A DNA stretch of 64,000 nt, from NCBI GenBank assembly GCA_017828975.1, contig JAGAJN010000018.1, positions 62,001 through 126,000 of the forward strand. The letters are read 5' to 3'. A program made the position numbers and the translations under genes. Shown piece after piece: positions 1-9,204 of this stretch. The notes under the pieces were generated by a model. That model worked only from the letters and a program-made list of their open reading frames with translations. It was not told the origin of the DNA and searched no databases. This DNA comes from Oscillospiraceae bacterium. Lineage in GTDB: Bacteria > Bacillota > Clostridia > Oscillospirales > Ruminococcaceae. Within the stretch, counting starts at the first letter, position 1, and every line of letters starts with the position of its first letter.

Positions 1-606
1 ATGAAGGAAAAGGACGGAAAGACTCATGAGCTTCCCTGCGGAATTGCCAAGGCAAACGTTGATAACGCTGCCAAGGTACTGACACAGTTCATCAGCTTCA
101 TCAAGCAGGAACGCTCCGCTGCCAAGTTTGCGGAAATTCAGGAGGCTGCCGAGGCTGAAAAGCATCATCAGCCTGTTGTCGATCCCACCGAGGAGATCAT
201 CAAAAAGGCAGAGCTGGAAAATACTGCAAAGCATGAAGAAAAACCTGCCGAGCCCAAGCCTGCAGAGCCGAAGCCCGAAGAAAAGCCCGAAGAGCCCAAG
301 CCCGAGGAAAAGCCCGAGGAAAAACCCGAAGAGCCCAAGCCCGAGGAAAAGCCCGCAGAATCTAAGCCAGAGGAAAAGTCCGAAGAGCCCAAGCCTGAGG
401 AAAAACCCGAAGAGCCCAAGCCTGAGGAAAAGCCCGCAGAGCCCAAGCCCGAGGAAAAGCCCGCAGAGCCCAAGCCCGAGGAAAAGCCCGCAGAGCCCAA
501 GCCCGAACCCGCTGCTCCCAAGAAGCGTTTCTGCGAGGAGTGCGGCGCACCTATCCTGAAACCCACAGCAAAATTCTGTATGGAGTGCGGCCACAAGCTT
601 TCGTAA
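1..606 (+). CDS. Zinc-ribbon protein with Pro/Glu/Lys repeats (5' end probably outside window)
   Basis: The frame is open from the first base, so the first ATG may be internal and the gene probably starts upstream. Residues 1-70 look like the end of a folded domain (possibly PH-like, weakly supported) followed by a charged helix. Residues about 78-172 are a Pro/Glu/Lys repeat built on EEKPAEPKP-like units, probably an extended linker. The C-terminus (about 177-201) is a zinc ribbon with two CxxC knuckles (CEEC and CMEC). Such ribbons often sit at the end of small cytoplasmic adaptor or membrane-associated proteins in Clostridia. Function unknown. A strong hairpin terminator follows directly. 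Confidence 0.75.
   Translation: MKEKDGKTHELPCGIAKANVDNAAKVLTQFISFIKQERSAAKFAEIQEAAEAEKHHQPVVDPTEEIIKKAELENTAKHEEKPAEPKPAEPKPEEKPEEPKPEEKPEEKPEEPKPEEKPAESKPEEKSEEPKPEEKPEEPKPEEKPAEPKPEEKPAEPKPEEKPAEPKPEPAAPKKRFCEECGAPILKPTAKFCMECGHKLS
424..504 (+). repeat. Three perfect 27-bp tandem repeats inside the coding region
   Basis: Copies at 424-450, 451-477 and 478-504 are identical. Degenerate copies extend back to about 240. They encode the EEKPAEPKP unit, and the length is a multiple of three, so copy number can change without frameshift. Confidence 0.9.
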
Positions 607-632
607 TCGGCATAAATTCAAACACACTTACG

Positions 633-669
633 TCAGCTTCGCAGCAAATCACTGCGAAGCTGATTTTTC
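633..669 (+). terminator. Intrinsic terminator
   Basis: Perfect 12-bp stem (633-644 with 652-663), 7-nt loop, then TTTTCT. It lies only 2 nt before the Shine-Dalgarno of the next gene, leaving no room for a promoter, so the next gene depends on read-through or on a promoter upstream. Confidence 0.85.
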
Positions 670-683
670 TTAGGAGAATGTAT

Positions 684-3600
684 ATGATCTGGGTAATTCT
701 CATAATTGCATGGCTGGTGTCCCCGCTCGTGCTGCTGCCGCTGTTTATCGGTGCAAAAAACGACCTGAAAAGCAAGGAAAAGGAACTTCGGCAGTATATG
801 CAAATTCTCGAGGATATGAAAAACTCTGGAAAAATAACCCCGCAGGAGCACTTCAACTTAGTTTCCGCTGCAAAGTCAGGGACATATTTCAGGGACAACA
901 CCAACGGCTACAATATGCCTACCTATACCGTCCCCGTTCCGCCTGCACAAAATCTGCAAAGCGAAACGCAAGCTTCCGAACCCGCTCCCGCAGCTGAGAG
1001 CAACAGACCTATTCCCGAAAACAGCGGTTATGTAATGCCAAGCTATCAGCAGCGATCCGTCCCGCAATATGCCGAGAAAAAGCCGTCGGGCGGTGTAAGC
1101 TCCATGAATATCGTGCTGCTGATTGGCGTGATAATGGTGTTTATGGCGGGAATAATTTTCGCCACATCTGCCCTGCTTTTCTTTGACGGCATCGGAAAGC
1201 TGTCGGGAACTGTCCTGATGACTATCCTGCTTTTCCTTCTTTCGGGATTTTTTATGCGCAAGGAAATGGAAAAGACTGCCCTTGCTATGTACAGACTTGG
1301 CTCGGTCTTTCTGCCTGTGAATGTCATTTGTGCAGGATATTTCGCACTTTTCGGGGAACTGTTCAGCTTCGGGGATACGATCGGCACGCTGACGGTCATA
1401 GGAACGGCGGCGGCGGTGTTTGCCATTCCCTGTATAATAGGCGCAAAGCTGTATGAACACAAAAGCTTTGCCGTGCTGACATGGGTATCGGGACTGCTGA
1501 CCTACTGCTGTCTGACAGGCGCCGCGGTCAATGACAAGGATATATTTGCAGTTCTGGCTGCGGCTGCTGCGGTGGTGGTTACGGCAGCTTCCCATTTTGC
1601 CAAAAGGCTGCCCGAAAAGGAGAAAAAAGGCGTATTTTCCAAGGTTTTCGGCATATGCTCCGCAAGCTCCGTGACCGTTCTTTCGGCGGCAGCAATAATC
1701 GCTTCGGGAACCAACATTATCGGCGCTGTCATCTGCGGAGTGCTGGCGGCAGCCGTTCTCAGCGGCGTTCTGGACGAACAGCTGGAAGGCTCGGGTGCGG
1801 TAGCATTTGCCGTTCTGGTGACCGCCTGCTCATTTAAAGCAGCATCTCCGGGCGAGCTGGGAGAGTTTATTTTCATCTGCGGCGCACTGGCTGTTTCCTG
1901 CGGTATCGTGGGATATTCCCTGCCCTCGCTTACCGAAAAAGCGGCAAAGCTTCTGCGGCATATCAGCTTGTTTTCGTTTATCCCCGCTCTCCTGATAGGC
2001 GGCGGTGAACTATTTTACGAGGAAATAACTCTCGGCACTCTCATCGTGACCGCCATGCTTTCTGCCGAATGTCTGTGGCTTGCCCTCTGCAAGAATGACA
2101 AATTTTCGGTGCATACCATCCCCATAGCGGCAATTCTGCTGTCCGCACAGCTGTCGATCTATCTTGAAAATAAGCTGAATACAGAGCATATCGGCTTTGT
2201 AATTTTCCCCGTACTCGCTGCGATTTTTGGACTTTGCTTCCTGTTTACCCCAAAGCTGAAACGTATCGGGGAAACTCCCGCTTTTCCCGCCGCACTGCTC
2301 CTTTCTATGGGAATATGCTCCATTATTGCATGCACCGAGGGCGGTTTGGAAGCGGTCACACCCGTCCTGCTGTCCTGCATTATGACGGCGGTCATGGCAT
2401 TCTCGGGAAGCGGACTAAACCGCAGAATTGCAAGAATTTCCCTGCCCATTTTCGGATATATAGCATCCTATTTGGTGACGCTTTTTGGCGGAATTGACTT
2501 TGCGATCGTCACCGTTGCTTACGTCTGCATCTATGCGGCAATAGACCTGATTCTTTTACTCTTGTCCGATAAATGGGACAATTTAAAGGAGCTTGAAACT
2601 ATTCTGGGAATGATGCTGATACCCTTTGCGTTTATCGCTCTTTTCTGCGATGCGGAGGATTTTTACTGCACAAACGTCCTGCTTGCCGCATCGGTCAGCC
2701 TTGTTCTGCGAAGCCTGATGATGAACAAATTCGGCAGGAAATACGCCTGTGCCGCAATGATAACGGGAAATGCGGCGTTTACGGCATTCCTGTTTGCGCT
2801 GTTCTCATTCAGACTTGACTTAGGTGACAAAGGGCTTATCGTCCCCGCCGCATACGCCGCAGCGATTTCCGGAATTACCGCTGTATTCACGAAAATGGGC
2901 AAGCGCGGCTTCTGCCTGAACGAGCTGCTGATATTCTTTTCGGGCTGGTCGGCGGTGCTTAATTTGTTTTTGCTGTTCCAATCCGCCGCAAGCGAGGAGC
3001 TGATATGGTTTGCGGTCTGCTTCAATATCATAAATCTGACGGTGTTCTGCACGAACAATTCCAATATGATGCTGATGGGGCTGGCGGCAGCATTTCAGTT
3101 CTATCTGACGCCTGTTTTCATATGCAGCATCGCAAATATTGACGGCTGGGCTGCAACGGGAATAGCAGCTGCCGCAGCAGCATTGGGCGTAATTTCGGGA
3201 ATTATTCTGTTCGGGAATAATATACTGACACAAACAGACACAAACGGAAAAACCGTATATCGTGCGGACATTTTCACGCTGACCGTCCCCACGGTGCTTC
3301 TCTGCTTCGGCGAACCTCACAGAATATTCTGCTCCCTAATATTCCTTGCCGCATCGTCAATGCTCTATTTCCGCCGAACGGGAAAAATCTTCGGGGACAG
3401 AGCGGCGCTTACATTCGCACTTTCCTTCGGCTGGATAGCTTGGTATTTTATCCCGAATCTGGAGATACCCGAAATGTTCCTGACGGAATTCCGGCTTCTG
3501 CCCGTCCCGATAGTCTGCTTCCTGCTGACGAAAATTCACAAGGGCTATGAGGTTCAGACGGCGAACATTTCCTTTGTTGCCGCCATACTGTCAATGGGTA

Positions 3601-3914
3601 TCCTTGCTTTCGAGGCGGCTTCGGAGGCTGAGCTTTTTGCGGCACTGACAGCGGGAATAGTTTCCCTGTCCATACTGATAATCTCGTTTGTTATCAAGAA
3701 AAAGCGTTGGTTCGTGCTGGCGGCAGCTGTTCTGGGATTTCTGACAGTATATCTCTCCTTCTCGCTTCGTTCGAGTATGGGCTGGCTGGCGTTCCTGCTT
3801 ATCGGCGGCGGTCTGCTTATCGTTATCGGAGCGGTCAATGAGTCCAAAAGGAAAAACGCCGCCAATAACGGCAGCGAAAACAAAACAAGGTTTATGAGCG
3901 ACTGGGAATGGTGA
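684..3914 (+). CDS. Very large polytopic membrane protein
   Basis: About 1,076 residues. I chose the ATG at 684 because AGGAG (672-676) is 7 nt upstream, while the ATG at 678 is only 1 nt from it. An N-terminal membrane segment (about 2-24) is followed by a charged helix and a Pro/Ser/Tyr-rich linker to about residue 145. After that come more than 20 hydrophobic segments almost to the end, with a short basic/polar tail. This layout resembles the uncharacterised SCO7613/DUF2157-like multi-spanning proteins of Gram-positive bacteria, which often sit beside zinc-ribbon genes as here. No catalytic motif was seen. Likely co-transcribed with the zinc-ribbon gene upstream. Function unknown. Confidence 0.8.
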   Translation: MIWVILIIAWLVSPLVLLPLFIGAKNDLKSKEKELRQYMQILEDMKNSGKITPQEHFNLVSAAKSGTYFRDNTNGYNMPTYTVPVPPAQNLQSETQASEPAPAAESNRPIPENSGYVMPSYQQRSVPQYAEKKPSGGVSSMNIVLLIGVIMVFMAGIIFATSALLFFDGIGKLSGTVLMTILLFLLSGFFMRKEMEKTALAMYRLGSVFLPVNVICAGYFALFGELFSFGDTIGTLTVIGTAAAVFAIPCIIGAKLYEHKSFAVLTWVSGLLTYCCLTGAAVNDKDIFAVLAAAAAVVVTAASHFAKRLPEKEKKGVFSKVFGICSASSVTVLSAAAIIASGTNIIGAVICGVLAAAVLSGVLDEQLEGSGAVAFAVLVTACSFKAASPGELGEFIFICGALAVSCGIVGYSLPSLTEKAAKLLRHISLFSFIPALLIGGGELFYEEITLGTLIVTAMLSAECLWLALCKNDKFSVHTIPIAAILLSAQLSIYLENKLNTEHIGFVIFPVLAAIFGLCFLFTPKLKRIGETPAFPAALLLSMGICSIIACTEGGLEAVTPVLLSCIMTAVMAFSGSGLNRRIARISLPIFGYIASYLVTLFGGIDFAIVTVAYVCIYAAIDLILLLLSDKWDNLKELETILGMMLIPFAFIALFCDAEDFYCTNVLLAASVSLVLRSLMMNKFGRKYACAAMITGNAAFTAFLFALFSFRLDLGDKGLIVPAAYAAAISGITAVFTKMGKRGFCLNELLIFFSGWSAVLNLFLLFQSAASEELIWFAVCFNIINLTVFCTNNSNMMLMGLAAAFQFYLTPVFICSIANIDGWAATGIAAAAAALGVISGIILFGNNILTQTDTNGKTVYRADIFTLTVPTVLLCFGEPHRIFCSLIFLAASSMLYFRRTGKIFGDRAALTFALSFGWIAWYFIPNLEIPEMFLTEFRLLPVPIVCFLLTKIHKGYEVQTANISFVAAILSMGILAFEAASEAELFAALTAGIVSLSILIISFVIKKKRWFVLAAAVLGFLTVYLSFSLRSSMGWLAFLLIGGGLLIVIGAVNESKRKNAANNGSENKTRFMSDWEW

Positions 3915-3948
3915 TTTTTCGGTCGAATTAATTGGGAGCGATCTTACA

Positions 3949-4983
3949 ATGAAAATAGAAATGGGCGAATCATTAATTTACTCATATCTTAGACATGTAA
4001 AATATTGTCAACTTGTTCAAACGAATTGGAAAGCTTCACCAAGCTGGACCATCTCTAATAAAGACATGCTAATTAAGATTATGAATGGTGTATCAAATTT
4101 TTATAGTGAAAAATATGGTATCAGCATTTTCAAAAAAAGTTCTTTCGATCAACTGCTGCGACAGGCAGAAGCCGATGTTGTTGGAATATGCTATAATCCG
4201 GAGCCATTCATTTACAGTGTTGATGTAGCTTTTCATGAAAATGGGCTTATGTACGGCAATAAATCTGCTACGGCAGCTAATGTGATCAAAAAATATGTGC
4301 GCACTATCATGTGCCTGATCGGATATATGAACTTCTTTGAAGGTGAAGTGATCTTTGCCTCTCCCAAAGTAAATAAAAATGTACTTGATGAGCTTTTGCC
4401 GTTATTGGACGATTTAAAGAAACTGCTAAAATCTCTTGAAGTGAATTTTTCTATTAAATTATTTACCAACGACAGCTTTTACAAATCTATTCTTAGTCCT
4501 ATTATGCTTCAATCATCAGATGTTTCAGATACTGCCGAGCTTTTTTTGCGAAGCTATCAGATGATAAGGTTATTTGAAAAACCTGTAAAGAACAAAGAAA
4601 TCGGCGCAGAAATAACCGCTTCTGACACTAGCGAATTTATGAGTATTGAAGCCCTTGACGAACTAAAGATCGGTAAGCTTGTTCAGATTACAATCGGATA
4701 TATGGCAGAGCATGATCTTTTAAGCGATGATACCATTGCAGAACTGCTCAGCAAGTCTTACTGTAAAGAAACCTTTGGAATTAACTTTGCGCTTCTAAAA
4801 GACGTGACTGATTGCAATGATATTGACATTATTCGCAAGGATTCAAAAGGATACAGCAGATATTATGGCACACCTGTGAAATATCACGGAAAATCTTATC
4901 TACTTTGTCAGGAATGGAACGATCGTATGCACCGAGAAAAATATGACAAATGGTATAAGCCGCTTATCGGTAACGTAAATTAA
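3949..4983 (+). CDS. Hypothetical protein, AT-rich; possible nuclease-like fold
   Basis: 344 residues, start ATG at 3949 with GGGAG 10 nt upstream. I do not recognise a named family with confidence. Residues about 75-95 contain a strand-like block with acidic residues (EADVVGI, then VDVAFHENG), followed by long helices and a second strand EVIFASPKV near 127-135. This could be a PD-(D/E)XK-type nuclease core, but that is a weak guess. No signal peptide or membrane segment. It is visibly more AT-rich than its neighbours and stands alone with its own terminator, which suggests acquisition by transfer. Confidence 0.7.
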   Translation: MKIEMGESLIYSYLRHVKYCQLVQTNWKASPSWTISNKDMLIKIMNGVSNFYSEKYGISIFKKSSFDQLLRQAEADVVGICYNPEPFIYSVDVAFHENGLMYGNKSATAANVIKKYVRTIMCLIGYMNFFEGEVIFASPKVNKNVLDELLPLLDDLKKLLKSLEVNFSIKLFTNDSFYKSILSPIMLQSSDVSDTAELFLRSYQMIRLFEKPVKNKEIGAEITASDTSEFMSIEALDELKIGKLVQITIGYMAEHDLLSDDTIAELLSKSYCKETFGINFALLKDVTDCNDIDIIRKDSKGYSRYYGTPVKYHGKSYLLCQEWNDRMHREKYDKWYKPLIGNVN

Positions 4984-4985
4984 TT

Positions 4986-5024
4986 AGAGCGTTCAGCACA
5001 ATCAGCGTGCTGAACGCTCTTTAT
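4986..5024 (+). terminator. Intrinsic terminator after the AT-rich orphan gene
   Basis: Perfect 14-bp stem (4986-4999 with 5007-5020), 7-nt loop, then TTAT. It lies between two convergent genes and may also stop glyS transcription from the other strand. Confidence 0.85.
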
Positions 5025-5045
5025 ATAAGTTTATCTTAACAAAAA

Positions 5046-6425
5046 TCAGAACTCAAGCTTCTCCTCAAGATACTTAACAAGCTCGTCTATCTTGACTCTC
5101 TCCTGAGCCATAGAATCTCTGTCACGAACGGTAACGCAGCCGTCCTCAAGAGTGTCGAAGTCGTAGGTGATGCAGAAGGGAGTACCGATCTCGTCCTGAC
5201 GGCGGTATCTCTTACCGATCTGACCTGCTTCGTCATACTCAACGCTGAACTTCTTGGCAAGCTTGGTGTAAAGCTCGGTTGCGGGTTCCTTCAGCTTTTT
5301 TGTCAGAGGAAGAACAGCAGCCTTTACGGGAGCAAGTGCAGGGTGCAGATGCATGACCGTTCTTACGTCGGACTTGTCGCCCTCACCTATCTCTTCTTCA
5401 TCGTAAGCCTCGCAAACGATAGTCAGGAACAGTCTTTCAACGCCGAGCGAAGGCTCAATAACGTAGGGAATGTACTTCTCATTGGTTTCGGGGTCGAAGT
5501 ATTCAAGGGACTTTCCGCTGGTCTTCATATGCTGAGTGAGATCATAATCCGTTCTGTCGGCAATGCCCCAAAGCTCGCCCCAGCCGAAGGGGAACTTGTA
5601 CTCAAAGTCGGTAGTCGCCTTGGAATAGAAGCAAAGCTCCTCTGGAGAATGATCTCTCAGACGGAGATTTTCCTCCTTGATACCAAGACTCAACAGGAAA
5701 TTCTTGCAGTATGTTCTCCAATACTGAAACCACTCAAGGTCGGTGCCGGGCTTGCAGAAGAACTCCAGCTCCATCTGCTCGAACTCTCTTACACGGAAGA
5801 TGAAGTTGCCGGGAGTGATCTCGTTTCTGAAAGACTTTCCGACTTGTCCAACGCCGAAGGGAACCTTCTTACGAGTTGTACGCTGGATATTGTTAAAGTT
5901 TACGAAAATACCCTGTGCGGTTTCGGGACGAAGATACAGCTCAGCCTTGGAATCCTCGGTAACGCCCTGGAAGGTCTTGAACATCAGGTTGAACTGTCTG
6001 ATAGGTGTAAAATTCTTCTTGCCGCAGTTGGGACACTTAATGTCGTGGCTTGCGATAAATTCGTTCAGCTGATCGTTAGTCCAGCCCGCAGTGTTCTCGC
6101 CTGCCTGATCTTCGATAAGATTGTCCGCACGATGACGGGTCTTACACTCCTTGCAGTCCATCAGCGGGTCGGAAAATCCGCCCAGATGACCCGAAGCCAC
6201 CCAAGTCTGAGGGTTCATAAGTATAGCACTGTCCAGCCCAACGTTGTAGGGGGACTCCTGAACGAACTTTTTCAGCCATGCGTTCTTGATGTTGTTTTTC
6301 AGCAGAACGCCGAGAGGACCGTAATCCCAAGTGTTTGCCAGACCGCCGTAGATCTCGCTTCCGGGGTAAACAAAGCCTCTGTTTTTGCAGAGAGCAACAA
6401 CTTTATCCATAGTTTTTTCAGCCAT
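5046..6425 (-). CDS. glyS: Glycyl-tRNA synthetase, dimeric (alpha2) type
   Basis: 459 residues, full length for the single-chain class II GlyRS (the GlyQS-type alternative has two subunits). It charges tRNA-Gly with glycine in the cytoplasm. The N-terminus has the GlyRS signature around [12 protein letters not shown] and WDYGPLG. A zinc-binding-like insertion has CKEC near residue 90 and CPNC near 135. Class II motif 2 is around [23 protein letters not shown]-terminal anticodon-binding domain begins around residue 350. Transcribed alone from its own promoter; the leader is too short for a T-box. Confidence 0.97.
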   Translation of the reverse strand: MAEKTMDKVVALCKNRGFVYPGSEIYGGLANTWDYGPLGVLLKNNIKNAWLKKFVQESPYNVGLDSAILMNPQTWVASGHLGGFSDPLMDCKECKTRHRADNLIEDQAGENTAGWTNDQLNEFIASHDIKCPNCGKKNFTPIRQFNLMFKTFQGVTEDSKAELYLRPETAQGIFVNFNNIQRTTRKKVPFGVGQVGKSFRNEITPGNFIFRVREFEQMELEFFCKPGTDLEWFQYWRTYCKNFLLSLGIKEENLRLRDHSPEELCFYSKATTDFEYKFPFGWGELWGIADRTDYDLTQHMKTSGKSLEYFDPETNEKYIPYVIEPSLGVERLFLTIVCEAYDEEEIGEGDKSDVRTVMHLHPALAPVKAAVLPLTKKLKEPATELYTKLAKKFSVEYDEAGQIGKRYRRQDEIGTPFCITYDFDTLEDGCVTVRDRDSMAQERVKIDELVKYLEEKLEF

Positions 6426-6488
6426 TTTATATATACCGCCTTTTCATATTTTTCCGATTTTTGTCGGTGGAAAATAATCTTAATCTAC

Positions 6489-6517
6489 ATTATATAACAA
6501 TTTGGGAATAAAGTCAA
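6489..6517 (-). promoter_or_regulatory. Promoter of glyS
   Basis: On the minus strand TTGACT (6517-6512), 17-bp spacer, TATAAT (6494-6489), about 65 bp before the glyS start. Confidence 0.8.
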
Positions 6518-6558
6518 GTCAATTGGCAGCGGAAAAAGAAAATTATTCTTAAAGAATT

Positions 6559-7374
6559 TTACAATCCCATTTCCTTCAAATTTTCAACTACCGAAACGTA
6601 AAATTCCGTTATATCGGCAACACCGTTTCCGTCTGATTTTTGGGACAGTTTGTTTCGCCGCATATCCACCTCGTCGCAATGGGAAATGCCCCGTCGTCCC
6701 GCACCTCGGATTATCCCCTTGAAGTTAGTCCACTTTACGGCATCGGGTGCAAGCAGACCGTCATTTTCGCCCTCGTAATGCTTTACCACCAGCCACGGCA
6801 GCCACATAAAAATATCCGACAGCATATTTTTCATAACAAAAGCATAGCTTTGATAGTAGATGCCCTCGGCATCGGGATTTTCGGCGTTGAATTTCTCCGC
6901 ATCGGCTGTTCTGAACGAACAGACAGCGTTATATGTATCGGGCGAACTGTCCCCGATAATGCGAAACCACAAATTGACCGCCCCGCAGCCGAACCGCACA
7001 AGTCCTTGCGGCAGCTTCATAAGCCTGTCCACCGTTTTGGAACCATTATGGGGCGTTGAAACGGTAGTAAGAGAAGCCACCCTGTCCGCCATGCCCATCG
7101 TGGAAATAAGATAGCGAGCCTCCAGACCGCCCTTTGAATGGGCGATAATATTTACCTTTTCCGCCCCCGCTTCTTCAAGAAAGGCGGCAAGCTGCTTTTG
7201 TATCTGTTCGGCATTTCCGACGATAGAACCGTTGGCGTCCTGTTCGCTGCATATGACCGTTGCGCCGTTATCCGAGAGTGCCTTCGGTATTCTCCCCCAA
7301 TAACCAATATGCTTGTTCTCACGAAAGCCCATTCCGTGGATAAGAAAAATAGGATATTTTGTGTCACACTTCAT
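6559..7374 (-). CDS. Lipase-like alpha/beta hydrolase
   Basis: 271 residues. Start taken at the second ATG (7374), which has a GGCGG-type site upstream; the ATG at 7392 has none. The oxyanion region is IFLIHGMG (residues 9-16). The nucleophile elbow is AHSKG with Ser80, the AHSxG form typical of Bacillus-type lipases. A candidate catalytic Asp lies near EGENDGL and a late His in GISHCDEVD. No signal peptide is seen, so it probably acts inside the cell on an ester such as a glycerolipid. Substrate unknown. Monocistronic, divergent from nrdR. Confidence 0.8.
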   Translation of the reverse strand: MKCDTKYPIFLIHGMGFRENKHIGYWGRIPKALSDNGATVICSEQDANGSIVGNAEQIQKQLAAFLEEAGAEKVNIIAHSKGGLEARYLISTMGMADRVASLTTVSTPHNGSKTVDRLMKLPQGLVRFGCGAVNLWFRIIGDSSPDTYNAVCSFRTADAEKFNAENPDAEGIYYQSYAFVMKNMLSDIFMWLPWLVVKHYEGENDGLLAPDAVKWTNFKGIIRGAGRRGISHCDEVDMRRNKLSQKSDGNGVADITEFYVSVVENLKEMGL

Positions 7375-7400
7375 TTTACCGCCGCCCTTCATTATCTAAA

Positions 7401-7430
7401 ATTATATCACCAACATATTGTATATGTCAA
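7401..7430 (-). promoter_or_regulatory. Promoter of the lipase-like gene
   Basis: Minus strand TTGACA (7430-7425), 18-bp spacer, TATAAT (7406-7401). It sits back to back with the nrdR promoter. Confidence 0.8.
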
Positions 7431-7439
7431 GCCGAACTA

Positions 7440-7468
7440 TTGACTTTTGCACGAAAATATGGTATCAT
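7440..7468 (+). promoter_or_regulatory. Promoter of nrdR
   Basis: TTGACT (7440-7445), 17-bp spacer, TATCAT (7463-7468), about 34 bp before the nrdR ATG. Confidence 0.75.
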
Positions 7469-7501
7469 CAATAACAGAATATCTGGGAAAGGACGATGCT
7501 T

Positions 7502-7948
7502 ATGAAATGCCCATACTGCGGTTTTGAAGATACTAAGGTCATAGACTCCCGCCCCGTTGACGGCAGAAAACGCCGCCGAAGAGAATGCACAAGCTGTATG
7601 AAGCGGTTCACAACCTATGAATCTGTGGAAATGCCCATGCTGCTGGTAGTCAAAAAGGACGGCTCCTTTGAACCGTTCAGCCGTGTCAAGCTGCTAAACG
7701 GCATCTACAACGCCATAAAAAAGCGTCCCGTTGATGTTACGCAGGTCACCTCCATCGCCGATGAGATAGAAAGCCATTACGCCAACAGAATGCAGACTCA
7801 GGTCACAAGTACGGAGATAGGCGATATGGTGCTGAACCATCTGAAAGACATCGACTTGGTGGCATATGTCCGTTTTGCATCGGTCTACAAGGATTTTACA
7901 GACGTTGACAGCTTTATTTCCATCATTTCAGAGCTGAATTCCAATTGA
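7502..7948 (+). CDS. nrdR: Transcriptional repressor NrdR
   Basis: 148 residues, full length. Start set at ATG 7502 because GGA (7491-7493) is 8 nt upstream and NrdR proteins begin MKCPYC. The zinc ribbon uses Cys3, Cys6, Cys29 and Cys32. An ATP-cone domain (about residues 46-136) starts at [11 protein letters not shown] and senses ATP/dATP. NrdR represses ribonucleotide reductase genes through NrdR boxes; no such gene or box was found in this window. It shares a short 19-bp gap with the GH130 gene, so the two are probably co-transcribed. Confidence 0.96.
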   Translation: MKCPYCGFEDTKVIDSRPVDGRKRRRRECTSCMKRFTTYESVEMPMLLVVKKDGSFEPFSRVKLLNGIYNAIKKRPVDVTQVTSIADEIESHYANRMQTQVTSTEIGDMVLNHLKDIDLVAYVRFASVYKDFTDVDSFISIISELNSN

Positions 7949-7967
7949 TATAGAAAGGACGTTTACC

Positions 7968-9146
7968 ATGAATTTTCAGGAAAAATTTGAGAGAGAAACC
8001 GCTAAGCAGGAGTCTCTTCTCACCCGCAAAAACGAAAAGACCGACGATTACAACGGCATCTACGACCGCTATAAATACCCGGTTTTGACAGCCGCTCACG
8101 CCCCCATTCTCTGGAGATACGACCTGAACCCCGAAACCAATCCCAACTTTATGGAGCGACTCGGGATAAACGCCGTTATGAACTCGGGCGCAATCGAGCT
8201 GGACGGCAAAATTTGCCTTGTTGCAAGAGTCGAGGGAAGCGACAGAAAGTCCTTCTTTGCCGTTGCGGAAAGTGAGAACGGCGTTGATAATTTCCGTTTC
8301 AGAGATTATCCCATAATGCTGCCCGATACAGAACCCAATGAAACCAACGTCTACGATATGCGTCTGACAAAGCACGAGGACGGCTGGATATACGGCGTTT
8401 TCTGTTCCGAGAGCAAGGACACGACCTCCAATGACCTGTCCGCAGCATTTGCACAGGCAGGCATTGTCCGCACAAAGGACCTGACCAATTGGGAGCGTCT
8501 GCCTAATTTGAAATCCGCATCTCCCCAGCAGAGAAATGTGGTGCTTCACCCCGAATTTGTTGACGGAAAATATGCCTTCTACACCCGTCCCCAGGACGAT
8601 TTCATCTCCACAGGCTCGGGCGGAGGAATCTGCTTCGGACTTTGCGAGGACATTACAAACCCCGTTATCTGCACGGAAGAAAAGGTCATCAGTCCCCGTC
8701 TTTACCACACTATCACGGAAGTAAAGAACGGTGCGGGTGCTGTTCCCATCAAGACGGAAAAGGGCTGGATACATATTGCTCACGGCGTAAGAAACACTGC
8801 TGCGGGACTTCGCTATGTCATCTACGTTTTCGCCACCGACCTGAACGACCCCTCCAAGCTTATCGCTTCACCGTCGGGACTGTTTATCGCACCTCAGGGC
8901 GAGGAACGTGTGGGCGACGTTTCAAATGTTGCGTTCACAAACGGCGCTGTTGTACGGGATAACGGACAGGTGCTTATCTACTATGCGTCCTCCGACACAA
9001 GAGTTCACGTTGCGGAAACCACTCTTGAAAAGCTCATTGACTACACCTTCAACACCCCCTCCGACCCCCTCCGCTCCGCCGACTGCGTTAAGCAGAGATG
9101 CGAGCTTATAAGCAGAAATCTGGAGTATCTTGCTAAAAATCGTTAA
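7968..9146 (+). CDS. 4-O-beta-D-mannosyl-D-glucose phosphorylase (GH130)
   Basis: 392 residues. It phosphorolyses beta-1,4-mannosyl-glucose to mannose-1-phosphate and glucose, a cytoplasmic step in beta-mannan use. The sequence follows the characterised Bacteroides/Ruminococcus albus enzyme along its whole length: [10 protein letters not shown]-like start, ATNVYDMRL-like block (here ETNVYDMRL) with the catalytic Asp, [27 protein letters not shown] and YYASSDTR. These fix GH130 subfamily 1 rather than the mannooligosaccharide enzymes. No signal peptide. Start ATG 7968 has AAAGGA 8 nt upstream. The usual epimerase and transporter partners are not adjacent. Confidence 0.93.
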   Translation: MNFQEKFERETAKQESLLTRKNEKTDDYNGIYDRYKYPVLTAAHAPILWRYDLNPETNPNFMERLGINAVMNSGAIELDGKICLVARVEGSDRKSFFAVAESENGVDNFRFRDYPIMLPDTEPNETNVYDMRLTKHEDGWIYGVFCSESKDTTSNDLSAAFAQAGIVRTKDLTNWERLPNLKSASPQQRNVVLHPEFVDGKYAFYTRPQDDFISTGSGGGICFGLCEDITNPVICTEEKVISPRLYHTITEVKNGAGAVPIKTEKGWIHIAHGVRNTAAGLRYVIYVFATDLNDPSKLIASPSGLFIAPQGEERVGDVSNVAFTNGAVVRDNGQVLIYYASSDTRVHVAETTLEKLIDYTFNTPSDPLRSADCVKQRCELISRNLEYLAKNR

Positions 9147-9159
9147 GAACTGCACCATA

Positions 9160-9204
9160 AAAAATATGCACAGGGCTTGAATTTTAAGCTCTGTGCATAT
9201 TTTT
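9160..9204. terminator. Bidirectional terminator between GH130 and cca
   Basis: A 19-bp stem (9160-9178 with 9186-9204) with one G-U pair and A/T tracts at both edges. It serves the two convergent genes and overlaps the cca stop codon. Confidence 0.9.

Noticed and set aside
240-504. Tandem repeats as a CRISPR array
   Set aside because: Repeats are contiguous, in frame and coding, with no spacers.
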